Assembly: GCF_938039245.1 (NCBI RefSeq)
Contig: NZ_CALHVN010000061.1
Span: 1-32,200 of the forward strand
Direction of reading: 5' to 3'
DNA: 32,200 nt
Source of the DNA: an uncultured Campylobacter sp.
GTDB lineage: Bacteria > Campylobacterota > Campylobacteria > Campylobacterales > Campylobacteraceae
The notes under the pieces were generated by a model. That model ran no database searches, was not told where the DNA came from, and saw only the letters and a list, made by a program, of their open reading frames with translations. Numbering within the stretch: the stretch's first letter is position 1; each line of letters begins with the position of its first letter. Shown here piece by piece: positions 8,927 to 15,898 of the stretch. Both the position numbers and the translations under genes were made by a program.

Positions 8927-9985
8927 ATGAGCCTGTTTGATTTTGATAAAAAGGCCAAAAAGGCGCAGGAGCCGAGTACTTTTGCAGGCAGAGTGGATAA
9001 ATTTTGGGCGGAATTTAGCGGCATGGTAGACGAGATCAAGGCTGATTTGGCAGCAAAAGAGTTTGAAAAGGCGATGCAAAAGACCGATGAGAAGCTTCGT
9101 ATCTGCCTTGCCGAGCCCTATTTTATGACGGGGCTTGCGGGCGATAAGCTCGATCTAGTGCTAACTCCCGAGGGCATGAGGCACCGATTATTTTGGCTAA
9201 GCTTTATCAAAAACGCTATGCCAAAACAGCTTGAGGGGAGAATGCTCTGCACGCTCGGAAAGCCGCGTGCGCCGCGAGGTATCGGCGGGATCGAGATGTA
9301 TGACACGAGCGTAAACGCCGAGGAGTCGATGATCTACGCGCAGTTTAACGAAAGCGACGTGGATATTAAAATCTACAACGAAAACCTAGCGGCTCTGCTC
9401 GCGCAGGACGAGGGCAAGGCCTATAATCTTAGTTTTATCCTGCTTGACAATATGATCGGCGAAACGGCGGTCATAAATACGCTAGGCGAGCTTGAGGTGC
9501 TGGCCGAACCTGAAGAAAACGGCGTGCCGCTAAGCGATTTCGCCGATCTGATCGATGAGAAATTCGGCGAAAAAGCCGCGTGCGAACCGCTGAAGAATTT
9601 TTCCAGCTACGTGATGGAGCCGCGCGGAAGCGAAGTGCGCGAGGACGTGATCGTAGGCACCACCTGCCTAACCGACATCGTAAATCAATACCTAAACGGC
9701 GAGCGCGACATCTATGATGAAGCCTTCGAGCTCGGTATCAAATTTTGCTTTCTTAGCATTGATAACGGCGGCGACGCGCAGGCGGGCTTTGATCTGCGAA
9801 ATAAAATCGAGGACGATGAGCTGGATAGCTGCGGCTCGTTTTTGGAAATCATCGGCGGAGCCACGGGACAGAGGCACGCATACATCGATCTCATCTGCTA
9901 TGACGAGGAAAGGCTTAAAGAAAAGGTAAGCGAGCTTTGCAAAAAATACGGCGCAAATATCGAAATCCATGACTTTAAAAGATGA
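8927..9985 (+). CDS. Uncharacterised acidic cytoplasmic protein (352 aa)
   Basis: I do not recognise a named family. The protein is soluble, acidic, without signal peptide or membrane helix. The N-terminal third has a helix-rich segment (about 20-60) leading into YFMTGLAGDKLDLVLTPEG and FWLSFIKNAMPKQLEG. The middle contains FILLDNMIGETAVI. The end has FLEIIGGATGQRHAYIDLIC. This outline (FW start, TP-x-G strand, 'D-N-G-E' strand, 'GGATG..YID' strand) vaguely resembles uncharacterised multi-strand proteins of Bacteroidetes and Firmicutes, but I cannot name the domain. ATG 8927 follows AAGGAG at ideal spacing, so it is translated. It stands alone, with 102 bases before and about 290 after, and neighbours of unrelated function. 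Confidence 0.75.
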   Translation: MSLFDFDKKAKKAQEPSTFAGRVDKFWAEFSGMVDEIKADLAAKEFEKAMQKTDEKLRICLAEPYFMTGLAGDKLDLVLTPEGMRHRLFWLSFIKNAMPKQLEGRMLCTLGKPRAPRGIGGIEMYDTSVNAEESMIYAQFNESDVDIKIYNENLAALLAQDEGKAYNLSFILLDNMIGETAVINTLGELEVLAEPEENGVPLSDFADLIDEKFGEKAACEPLKNFSSYVMEPRGSEVREDVIVGTTCLTDIVNQYLNGERDIYDEAFELGIKFCFLSIDNGGDAQAGFDLRNKIEDDELDSCGSFLEIIGGATGQRHAYIDLICYDEERLKEKVSELCKKYGANIEIHDFKR

Positions 9986-10274
9986 ATTTAGCTGCGAGCG
10001 TCAAATTTATTTTGGATTTGTGCGCCCACGCTATTTTAATCTTGGTGCCAAATTTTACTTTTGCTATCAGTTGTAGCAGGCTATTTTCTTACTTAAGTCA
10101 GCTTATCATCAAAATGGCAGCACGGCAAGCATAAATCGGCACACGAGCGGTGCGGGCTTTAGATGAGCTTTTGCGCCATGCCCTGCTCTAGTTGCCTGCT
10201 ATGCCGTGCGCAATTTTCAAATTTAAACAGCCTCAATGCCTATTAAAACGACAAGGTTTGTTTGCTCACTTGCC
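9986..10274. other. Non-coding gap between 352-aa gene and Sel1-repeat gene
   Basis: 289 bases between convergent genes with no convincing frame in either direction. The only structure noticed is an 8-bp inverted repeat (GCACGGCA at 10120-10127 against TGCCGTGC at 10202-10209), too far apart to be a terminator. No T-run hairpin was found for either flanking gene. Confidence 0.5.
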
Positions 10275-11111
10275 TCAACGCAAATTTTTTAGATATTGGC
10301 ATGCGTTAAATTCTCCGAGTTTGCAACCTCGCTCGTAAAATCCTTTCGCGAATTTTCTATCTTTTTCGACGCCCTGCCCCTTTTCATAAGCAAAGCCTAA
10401 ATTCGAGCAAGCCAGAGCGTCGCCGAGCTTGCAAGCTTTGTAAAAAAGCTCCGCCGCCTTCGCGTAGTCCAGCGCTACGCCCTCGCCCTTAAAATAGCAA
10501 ACTCCAAGATCGGCGCAAGAGCCTACGTGTCCGCGTTCGCAAGAGGCCGCAAATATCTGCGCCGCCTTTGCCGCGTCCTTTTGCACGCCGTCGCCCATCG
10601 CGTAGCTTAAGCCAAGATTGTAGCACGCCGTTTCCTCGCCCAGTTCGCAGGCTTTGCTAAACAGCTCATTCGTCTTTTTGCCGTCCGGGTAGACGCCGAG
10701 CCCCTTGCCGTAGCTATACGCCAGACTCGCGCACCCCTCGGCCACGTCCTTTTCGCAGGCTTTAGTAAACAGCTCGTTTGCCTTTTTGTGATCTTGCGCC
10801 GCACCTTGTCCGTTTTGATAAAGTAGGCCTAGATACACGCAGGCTTTGTCCGCGCCTAGCTCGCAGGCCTTTTCGTAGCGCGCAACGGCTTTTGTAAATT
10901 CTTTGTCAAATTCGTAAAAATAGCCAAGTCCAGCGCACGCCATCGCGTTTTTCTCGCCGCCTTTTTCGCAGGCAAGTTCTAAATTTTTAATCGCGTTTGA
11001 CAAACTCTTGCAAACCTCCTTGTTTCCCTTCTCGCACTCATCGCGCAGATCGGCTAGCTCGCCGCCAAAAGCCAGCGCCGCAAAAAATATGAGCGAAATA
11101 AAACGTTTCAT
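10275..11111 (-). CDS. Secreted Sel1-like repeat protein (Hcp-type, cysteine-paired)
   Basis: 278 residues from ATG 11111. An upstream in-frame start at 11168 would bury the signal peptide, while ATG 11111 has AAGGAAA at good distance, so I prefer it. MKRFISLIFFAALAFG is a signal peptide, likely cut after AFG. The rest is about seven Sel1-like repeats of roughly 36 residues. Each holds a Cys pair spaced by about seven residues (CELGADKAC, CEKDVAEGC, CELGEETAC, CERGHVGSC, CKLGDALAC, CKLGEFNAC). This disulfide-clamped pattern is that of Helicobacter cysteine-rich (Hcp) proteins, some of which bind beta-lactams or interact with the host. Here it is presumably periplasmic or released, with unknown partner. 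It stands alone, divergent from the HIT gene. Confidence 0.88.
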   Translation of the reverse strand: MKRFISLIFFAALAFGGELADLRDECEKGNKEVCKSLSNAIKNLELACEKGGEKNAMACAGLGYFYEFDKEFTKAVARYEKACELGADKACVYLGLLYQNGQGAAQDHKKANELFTKACEKDVAEGCASLAYSYGKGLGVYPDGKKTNELFSKACELGEETACYNLGLSYAMGDGVQKDAAKAAQIFAASCERGHVGSCADLGVCYFKGEGVALDYAKAAELFYKACKLGDALACSNLGFAYEKGQGVEKDRKFAKGFYERGCKLGEFNACQYLKNLR

Positions 11112-11241
11112 AAGCTCAAATTTCCTTTCAAATTTTATAAATTTACCGCCGTAAAGCGCCGAAACCAAAATGTCCGAAGTATAAATTTAAAAAGATTAAA
11201 ATTCAAATTTAGCTAAAATCGCTATCAAAAAGGAGCGTAAA

Positions 11242-11613
11242 ATGATTTTTGAAGACGAGCTGATTTTCGTCGAACGAGAAACGAGCGAAATCCCGTGGGT
11301 AAAAATTTTTACCAAAACGCCGTTTAAGGAGCTAACAGACTGCGACGAAGCGACGCAAAAAAGGCTTTTTGAAGCGGTTTTGACGGCCGAAAAAGCAATG
11401 AGAAAATTTTATAATCCCAAGAAAATAAACATCGCAAGCTTTGCAAACTACGTGCCGCGCGTGCATTTTCACGTGATGGCGAGGTTTGAGAGCGATAGCT
11501 TTTTCCCGGAGTCCATGTGGGGTAAAAAGCAGCGCGAGGGCGAGCTAAATTTGCCAGGTTTTGCCGAGTTTTCTCAAATTTTAGCGCACGAGCTAGGCAA
11601 AACACGTGAATAA
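11242..11613 (+). CDS. HIT-family nucleotide-binding protein
   Basis: 123 residues. The histidine triad region reads VPRVHFHVMARF (71-82). The family motif is H-x-H-x-H; here the first position is Arg73 and the remaining H75 and H77 are present, including the one that acts as nucleophile. The C-terminal SFFPESMWG is common to the epsilonproteobacterial HIT group. Members hydrolyse or bind nucleotides such as AMP conjugates; the substrate here is unknown. ATG 11242 follows AAGGAG. A TAAAAT about 25 bases upstream (11214-11219) may be its -10. The gene overlaps the following Cache protein by eight bases, so the two are translationally coupled. Confidence 0.85.
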   Translation: MIFEDELIFVERETSEIPWVKIFTKTPFKELTDCDEATQKRLFEAVLTAEKAMRKFYNPKKINIASFANYVPRVHFHVMARFESDSFFPESMWGKKQREGELNLPGFAEFSQILAHELGKTRE

Positions 11614-12457
11614 AAAAATACTTCTAACGCTCGCGATCATCGTAGTAGCAGGCGTTTTGGCGGTTTATAAAGCGCGCTGGGACGAGCAGACGCAGACGGA
11701 AAATATCAAAAAATTTCTCGACTTTCAAACGCAAATTTTAAATAAAAATATCGAAGAAGAAAAGCTCTCCGCGATGACGGTGGCTGCGCTACTAGCGCAA
11801 AACGAGCATGTAAAAAAATGCATGAGTCAAAACGACCGCCGGATGTGCCTAGAGACGCTTGGCGAATTTACCAAAACGCTAAGCAAGGTGCCGATTTACG
11901 AAAACGCCAAATTACACATCCATACGCCTGAAATGAGGAGCTTTGCTAGGAGCTGGATACCGATGTATAACGACGATCTAACGAACTTTCGCCACCTACT
12001 AGCCGAGGCTAAAAACGGCGTAGCCGCAGGCATCGAGGTCGGTCGCGCGGGTGTTTTCATTAGGTCGGTCGCACCGATATTTGAGGATAAAAAGATGCTA
12101 GGCAGTATCGAAGTACTACTTGATTTTAAGCATTTGAGCGACTTTTTTGCACAGCAAGGAATCGGACTTTTCGTCCTGCTCGACACTAGCGCCGACTCGC
12201 CGTATCAAAACGGCAGCGACGAGGGCATCATCGACGGCTTTCATTTCATAAATAAGAGCTACGCAAATTTAAACGTCTTGCCGATGCTAAAGGATGTCAA
12301 ATTTAAAAGCGGAGGATTTTATCAGACGGATTCGCACGCCTTTACCGTACAGCCGATGAACGACGCAAAGGGCGAGCGAGTGGGATATTTCGTGATTTAT
12401 TTTAACTCCGACTCAAAGGAGCGAAATTTAGCAAAGCTGGGCGTTTGGTTTGACTAG
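11606..12457 (+). CDS. Membrane-anchored stand-alone Cache-domain protein
   Basis: 283 residues. One N-terminal helix (about 4-21) anchors the protein and the rest should be periplasmic. The segments HIHTPEMRSFARSWIP, DDLTNFRHLL, GVAAGIEVGRAGVFIRSVAPIF and GSIEVLLDFKHLSDF match the double-Cache ligand-binding folds of epsilonproteobacterial chemoreceptors and sensor kinases. No second helix, methyl-accepting, kinase or GGDEF part follows, and the frame simply stops. The start is GTG 11606 inside the HIT gene. Its stop overlaps the stop of the histidine kinase on the opposite strand at a CTAG palindrome. It may present ligand to a partner such as that kinase, but that is inference. It could also be a truncated receptor, though the clean C-terminus speaks against decay. 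Confidence 0.75.
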   Translation: MNKKILLTLAIIVVAGVLAVYKARWDEQTQTENIKKFLDFQTQILNKNIEEEKLSAMTVAALLAQNEHVKKCMSQNDRRMCLETLGEFTKTLSKVPIYENAKLHIHTPEMRSFARSWIPMYNDDLTNFRHLLAEAKNGVAAGIEVGRAGVFIRSVAPIFEDKKMLGSIEVLLDFKHLSDFFAQQGIGLFVLLDTSADSPYQNGSDEGIIDGFHFINKSYANLNVLPMLKDVKFKSGGFYQTDSHAFTVQPMNDAKGERVGYFVIYFNSDSKERNLAKLGVWFD

Positions 12458-13578
12458 TCAAGCAAGCTTTTTGAGTATGGCGAAAATTTATAGGTAAAGA
12501 CGCTGCCCTTGCCCAGTTCGCTTTTAACGCCGTACTCTACGCCGTTTTTAACGCAGATGCTTTGCACGATATTTAGCCCTAGCCCAAAGCCACCCTGCAC
12601 GCCTTCGTCTCTGACGTAGCGTTTCCAAATTTTACTCGTGTCTTTTATGCCTTCGCCCTCATCCTCAACTACGAGCACGATTTTGCCGCTTTTTTCAAAG
12701 AGACGTAAATTTATTATTCCTCCCTCGCGGCTGTATTTTACAGCATTGCTTAGGTTGTTATCGATCAGTCTGCCCGCCTCTATCTTGCTCATGAAAATTT
12801 GCAAATTCGGCTCGACGAAGTCGTAAATTTTGATATTTTTCGCCATAGCGATACCGCGCATATACCGCGCTCGCTCGAGGCTAAATTCGCTCAAATTTAA
12901 AATCTCCGGCGGAAATAAAATATACCCGCGCTTGATGTAGTACTCGGTATCCTCGTAGGTGACTTGCATTTGCTTTAGGGCCGAGCGCATGCGAGTGACG
13001 TATTTGTTATCAAGGCCCAGCATCTCAAGGTTTATACCGATGACTCCCAGCGGCGTTTTTAGCTCGTGCATCGCGTCGTTAAAAAAGTTATTCATATATT
13101 TTTTAGCGTCTTTATAGGGCTTTATGCCGCTAACAAACGACAGATAAAGTGCGAAAAATACGACCACTAGCGCAAAGGCAAGAGTTAGAGCCGCGACGAA
13201 TAAAATCCTAGCCGCGTTTTGCTTTTTGGCTAGCACCAGATAATAAAACTCGCCGTCCGCGCGAAAATAGGTTTTGTAAAAAAGATGGCCGTTTTCTTGG
13301 CGGGTGATAAATTTTAAATCACTCGGTCGCGCGTCTAAATTTGAGACGACTTGCTTTTCTTTGAGATCAAAAACGCCGTATCTATAGGTAAGCGAAATAG
13401 GCAAAGTCTCGTTTTTATCGAGCGCTTTGCGGATTTTGCCCTCGTATTCTAGCAGCTCGAACATATTTTTCGAGTATTCGTCTTTGGAGCTTAAATTTAT
13501 GATCTCGTAGCTTTGAAATATAAACAAAGCCATGATGATAAAAGTGGCTAAAATAGGGATTTTAAGATTTTGAAACAT
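12454..13578 (-). CDS. Two-component sensor histidine kinase
   Basis: 374 residues. Transmembrane helix 1 (about 7-22), a short periplasmic sensor of about 100 residues, helix 2 (about 124-147), then a cytoplasmic kinase. The H box is NDAMHELKTPLGVIG with phospho-acceptor His171. The N box is DNNLSNAVKYS (273-283), G1 is DEGEGI (306-311) and G2 is GGFGLGL (329-335). It should autophosphorylate on His171 and pass phosphate to the response regulator that precedes it. ATG 13578 lies within the regulator gene (17-base overlap), so the two are coupled. The signal is unknown; the adjacent convergent Cache protein is an obvious candidate accessory. I cannot assign it to a named Campylobacter system. 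Confidence 0.93.
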   Translation of the reverse strand: MFQNLKIPILATFIIMALFIFQSYEIINLSSKDEYSKNMFELLEYEGKIRKALDKNETLPISLTYRYGVFDLKEKQVVSNLDARPSDLKFITRQENGHLFYKTYFRADGEFYYLVLAKKQNAARILFVAALTLAFALVVVFFALYLSFVSGIKPYKDAKKYMNNFFNDAMHELKTPLGVIGINLEMLGLDNKYVTRMRSALKQMQVTYEDTEYYIKRGYILFPPEILNLSEFSLERARYMRGIAMAKNIKIYDFVEPNLQIFMSKIEAGRLIDNNLSNAVKYSREGGIINLRLFEKSGKIVLVVEDEGEGIKDTSKIWKRYVRDEGVQGGFGLGLNIVQSICVKNGVEYGVKSELGKGSVFTYKFSPYSKSLLD

Positions 13579-14230
13579 CTATCTTATAGCCTAGTCCGCG
13601 CGATGATTTTATAAACTCCGGGGTCGTTTTTTGACGGATTTTTAGTATGTGCATGCGCACGTCGGCGGGGTCTATTTCCTTGTCGTTCCATACCTCGGCG
13701 CGCAGCCGCTCGATGCCTACGAAGCTGTTTTTATGAAATAGCAAACACTCGATGATAGCAAATTCTCTCGTACTTAGCTCAACCGCTTCGCCTTTAAATT
13801 TGAGCCGCTTTTTAGCCGTATCGAGGCTAAAGTTTTCATCGATCGCGATCAAGTTTTTATCGTCTCTGCCGTGATATTTTCGCATTAGCTCGTTTACTCT
13901 AAATTTGAGCTCGGCCAGCTCAAAGGGCTTTTTTAGGTACTCGTTACAGCCCAGCTCGTATCCGACCGCCATATCGTCTATATCCACGAGCGAGGTCATT
14001 ATCATTATAGGCGTTTCACAGCCGATATCTTTGGCGTATTTTATCACCTCGTGTCCGCTGATATGCGGGACCTTGATATCAAGGATCAGCAGGTGATAAA
14101 AGCCCACCGCTATCTTATCGCAGGCGACTTTGCCGTCGGCGGCCTCATCGACCTCGTAGCCAAGACTTTCTAGGTATTCGCTGACGCTCTCACGATATAC
14201 GAAGTCGTCCTCAAGCAGTAAAATTTTCAT
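13562..14230 (-). CDS. OmpR-family response regulator
   Basis: 222 residues. The receiver domain has the acidic pair E7-D8-D9 (LLLEDDF), phospho-acceptor Asp51 (LLILDIKVP), Thr79 and Lys101 (YLKKPF), so it is a normal phosphorylatable receiver. The C-terminal winged-helix domain shows VELSTREFAIIECLL and the terminal SSRGLGYKID of OmpR/PhoB proteins. It binds DNA as a transcription factor and is the partner of the overlapping kinase. A 124-base gap separates it from the psrC terminator downstream in the window. No promoter is obvious in its first 60 upstream bases. Its targets are unknown, and the neighbouring psr operon is one possibility without direct sequence support. Confidence 0.93.
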   Translation of the reverse strand: MKILLLEDDFVYRESVSEYLESLGYEVDEAADGKVACDKIAVGFYHLLILDIKVPHISGHEVIKYAKDIGCETPIMIMTSLVDIDDMAVGYELGCNEYLKKPFELAELKFRVNELMRKYHGRDDKNLIAIDENFSLDTAKKRLKFKGEAVELSTREFAIIECLLFHKNSFVGIERLRAEVWNDKEIDPADVRMHILKIRQKTTPEFIKSSRGLGYKIDVSKS

Positions 14231-14306
14231 AAATTCTCCGAATTTTATCGCAATATTTTAAGGGAGATGATAGCTAAAAATGATTTTGGATCGTCTGAAT
14301 TTAAAA

Positions 14307-14330
14307 AGGCTCGGCGAGTTTACCGAGCCT
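14307..14330 (-). terminator. Rho-independent terminator of the psr operon
   Basis: A perfect 8-bp stem (AGGCTCGG at 14307-14314, CCGAGCCT at 14323-14330) with an 8-base loop. Read on the minus strand it is followed by a T5 run. It lies 25 bases after the stop of psrC, so it closes that minus-strand operon. Confidence 0.85.
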
Positions 14331-14354
14331 AATGCGTATAGTTTAGTCTAAATT

Positions 14355-15326
14355 TCACGCGCCCGTGAAAACTTGACCGGCATAAACTATATAGTATCTT
14401 AGCATCACGACGCCGCAGATAACCACAAGAGAGTTTGCTATGATGTAGCCTACTCTATAAGCATGATTTTTTAGAGCCGTTAGCGCTATGGTGATAGGCG
14501 TTAAAAGTCCAATGCCAACGACGCCTATCCAAAAGATCAGCGCGTATTGTCCCGTGCTTAGAGCTTGTTTTGCGGCAACCGCGCTAGCTCCCCCCTCGAA
14601 ATATAGTCCCAAAAATAGTATCGCGATAAGCGGTATCTCAAAAAGTACGGCGCGCAAGTCCATAACCAAAAGATACTTCACGTTGTCTTCGTTAAGAAGG
14701 TGTTTGAAGCACAAAAGGCCGACTAGGATGTTTGTCGCTACGCCTGAGCTAAAGCCTGATGTTAGGAACAAAATCGGCAGAATCGGCGTGTTCCAAAGCG
14801 GAAGCTTCGTAATCGCGCTAAGCAAAAAGCCCGTATATATACCTACGCCGATAGCAAGACCGAAAAGCGCCGTCTCGACTATCTTTGAAAGAGGCGCAAA
14901 AGAGCGAATCAACCTAGAAATAGGACGTAAAATCGCTAGAATTTTATACTTTTCTATCTCTTCTTCGAAAATAATCACCGCAAAAAGATAAGCTAGCGGC
15001 GTATAAAGCAGCAATAACGCAACGCCGATAGACATAACCGAACCGAAGTTATACTTAATCAAAATCCAGTAAAAACTAAGCGGTTTGCCAAGGTCAAGCA
15101 CCAAAAGCGCAAGGCCCACGGTGATCGTTATAGGAGCCACTAGAGCGCCTGCCTTTACCATTGCGTCCCAGATGCTGCCGTCTTGTTTTTTGTGGTAGTT
15201 CCACTTAACAAGCAATGCAACCATCATCGCGCCTGCGGACAAACCCGCCAAAAATAGATAAACCGCTATCGGCCACGGCCAGTAAATTTCATTATATTGC
15301 GCTACGCTTCCCCACATATTATTCAT
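14355..15326 (-). CDS. psrC: NrfD/PsrC-type membrane quinol-anchor subunit
   Basis: 323 residues with about eight or nine hydrophobic helices. The N-terminal WPWPIAVYLFLAGLSAGAMM is the PsrC/NrfD signature. LDLGKPLSFYWIL and FLTSGFSSGVATNIL are also typical. It anchors the reductase in the inner membrane and passes electrons between menaquinol and the iron-sulfur subunit. The gene overlaps psrB by eight bases. A terminator follows its stop. Together with the adjacent ferredoxin-like subunit and molybdoenzyme it forms a psrABC or phsABC-type complex. The PsrC call rests on family resemblance and operon order; tetrathionate or nitrite-type homologues share this fold. Confidence 0.9.
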   Translation of the reverse strand: MNNMWGSVAQYNEIYWPWPIAVYLFLAGLSAGAMMVALLVKWNYHKKQDGSIWDAMVKAGALVAPITITVGLALLVLDLGKPLSFYWILIKYNFGSVMSIGVALLLLYTPLAYLFAVIIFEEEIEKYKILAILRPISRLIRSFAPLSKIVETALFGLAIGVGIYTGFLLSAITKLPLWNTPILPILFLTSGFSSGVATNILVGLLCFKHLLNEDNVKYLLVMDLRAVLFEIPLIAILFLGLYFEGGASAVAAKQALSTGQYALIFWIGVVGIGLLTPITIALTALKNHAYRVGYIIANSLVVICGVVMLRYYIVYAGQVFTGA

Positions 15327-15888
15327 GGCTTCCTCCTTTGCGGTTAGCTATCATAGCAAGCTTGGGTTTGGTTTTAAGCTCGGCTTTAGGATAGTAGTGA
15401 GCTTTGGTATTTAAAATTTTACTTACTTCGCTGTTTGGATCGTTTATATCGCCAAATGCCAAAGCATCGGTCGGACAAACGGTCACGCACGCAGGCTGCT
15501 CGCCAATGCTCACTCTAGTTTCAAAGCAAAACGTACACTTGCCTATCTCGCCGGTTTTCGGCTCGACGTAGCGAGCGTCGTAAGGACAGGCCAGGATGCA
15601 GTATTTGCAAGATACGCAGGTAGAGTGATCTAGGAGTACTATGCCCTCTGCCGTCTGAAAGCTAGCTCCCGTAGGGCAAACAGTCACGCACGGAGCGTCC
15701 TCGCACATCACGCAGCTATGTCTGCTAAAGTCGGTTTTTAAATTTGGAAATTTGCCCTTTATCTGCGAATGGACTTGAAGTCTAAAAACGCCTCTAGGCA
15801 CTTCGTTTTCGCTCCTGCAAGCCACCGAGCACGCTTGGCAGCCTATGCAGAGGTTTTCGTCATGTATCATTCTATACGCTTTTTTCAT
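15319..15888 (-). CDS. psrB: Four-cluster [4Fe-4S] ferredoxin-like subunit (PsrB/NrfC type)
   Basis: 189 residues with four cysteine groups: CIGCQACSVAC, CVMCEDAPCVTVC, CVSCKYCILAC and the split CTFC...CVTVC. These give ligands for four [4Fe-4S] clusters, as in DmsB/PsrB/NrfC electron-transfer subunits. It carries electrons between the membrane subunit and the molybdenum enzyme. It has no signal peptide, so it would be exported by hitch-hiking with the Tat-signal-bearing PsrA partner. ATG 15888 is 10 bases after the psrA stop, and the end overlaps psrC by eight bases. All expected Cys are present. Confidence 0.93.
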   Translation of the reverse strand: MKKAYRMIHDENLCIGCQACSVACRSENEVPRGVFRLQVHSQIKGKFPNLKTDFSRHSCVMCEDAPCVTVCPTGASFQTAEGIVLLDHSTCVSCKYCILACPYDARYVEPKTGEIGKCTFCFETRVSIGEQPACVTVCPTDALAFGDINDPNSEVSKILNTKAHYYPKAELKTKPKLAMIANRKGGSHE

Positions 15889-15898
15889 CTTTTTTCCT

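Noticed and set aside
8456..9079. 207-codon minus-strand frame across the glmS end and the next gene start
   Set aside because: Overlaps two well-supported plus-strand genes and their spacer; no family resemblance.
10120..10209. 8-bp inverted repeat in the 9986-10274 gap
   Set aside because: Short arms 74 bases apart with no T-run; expected by chance.
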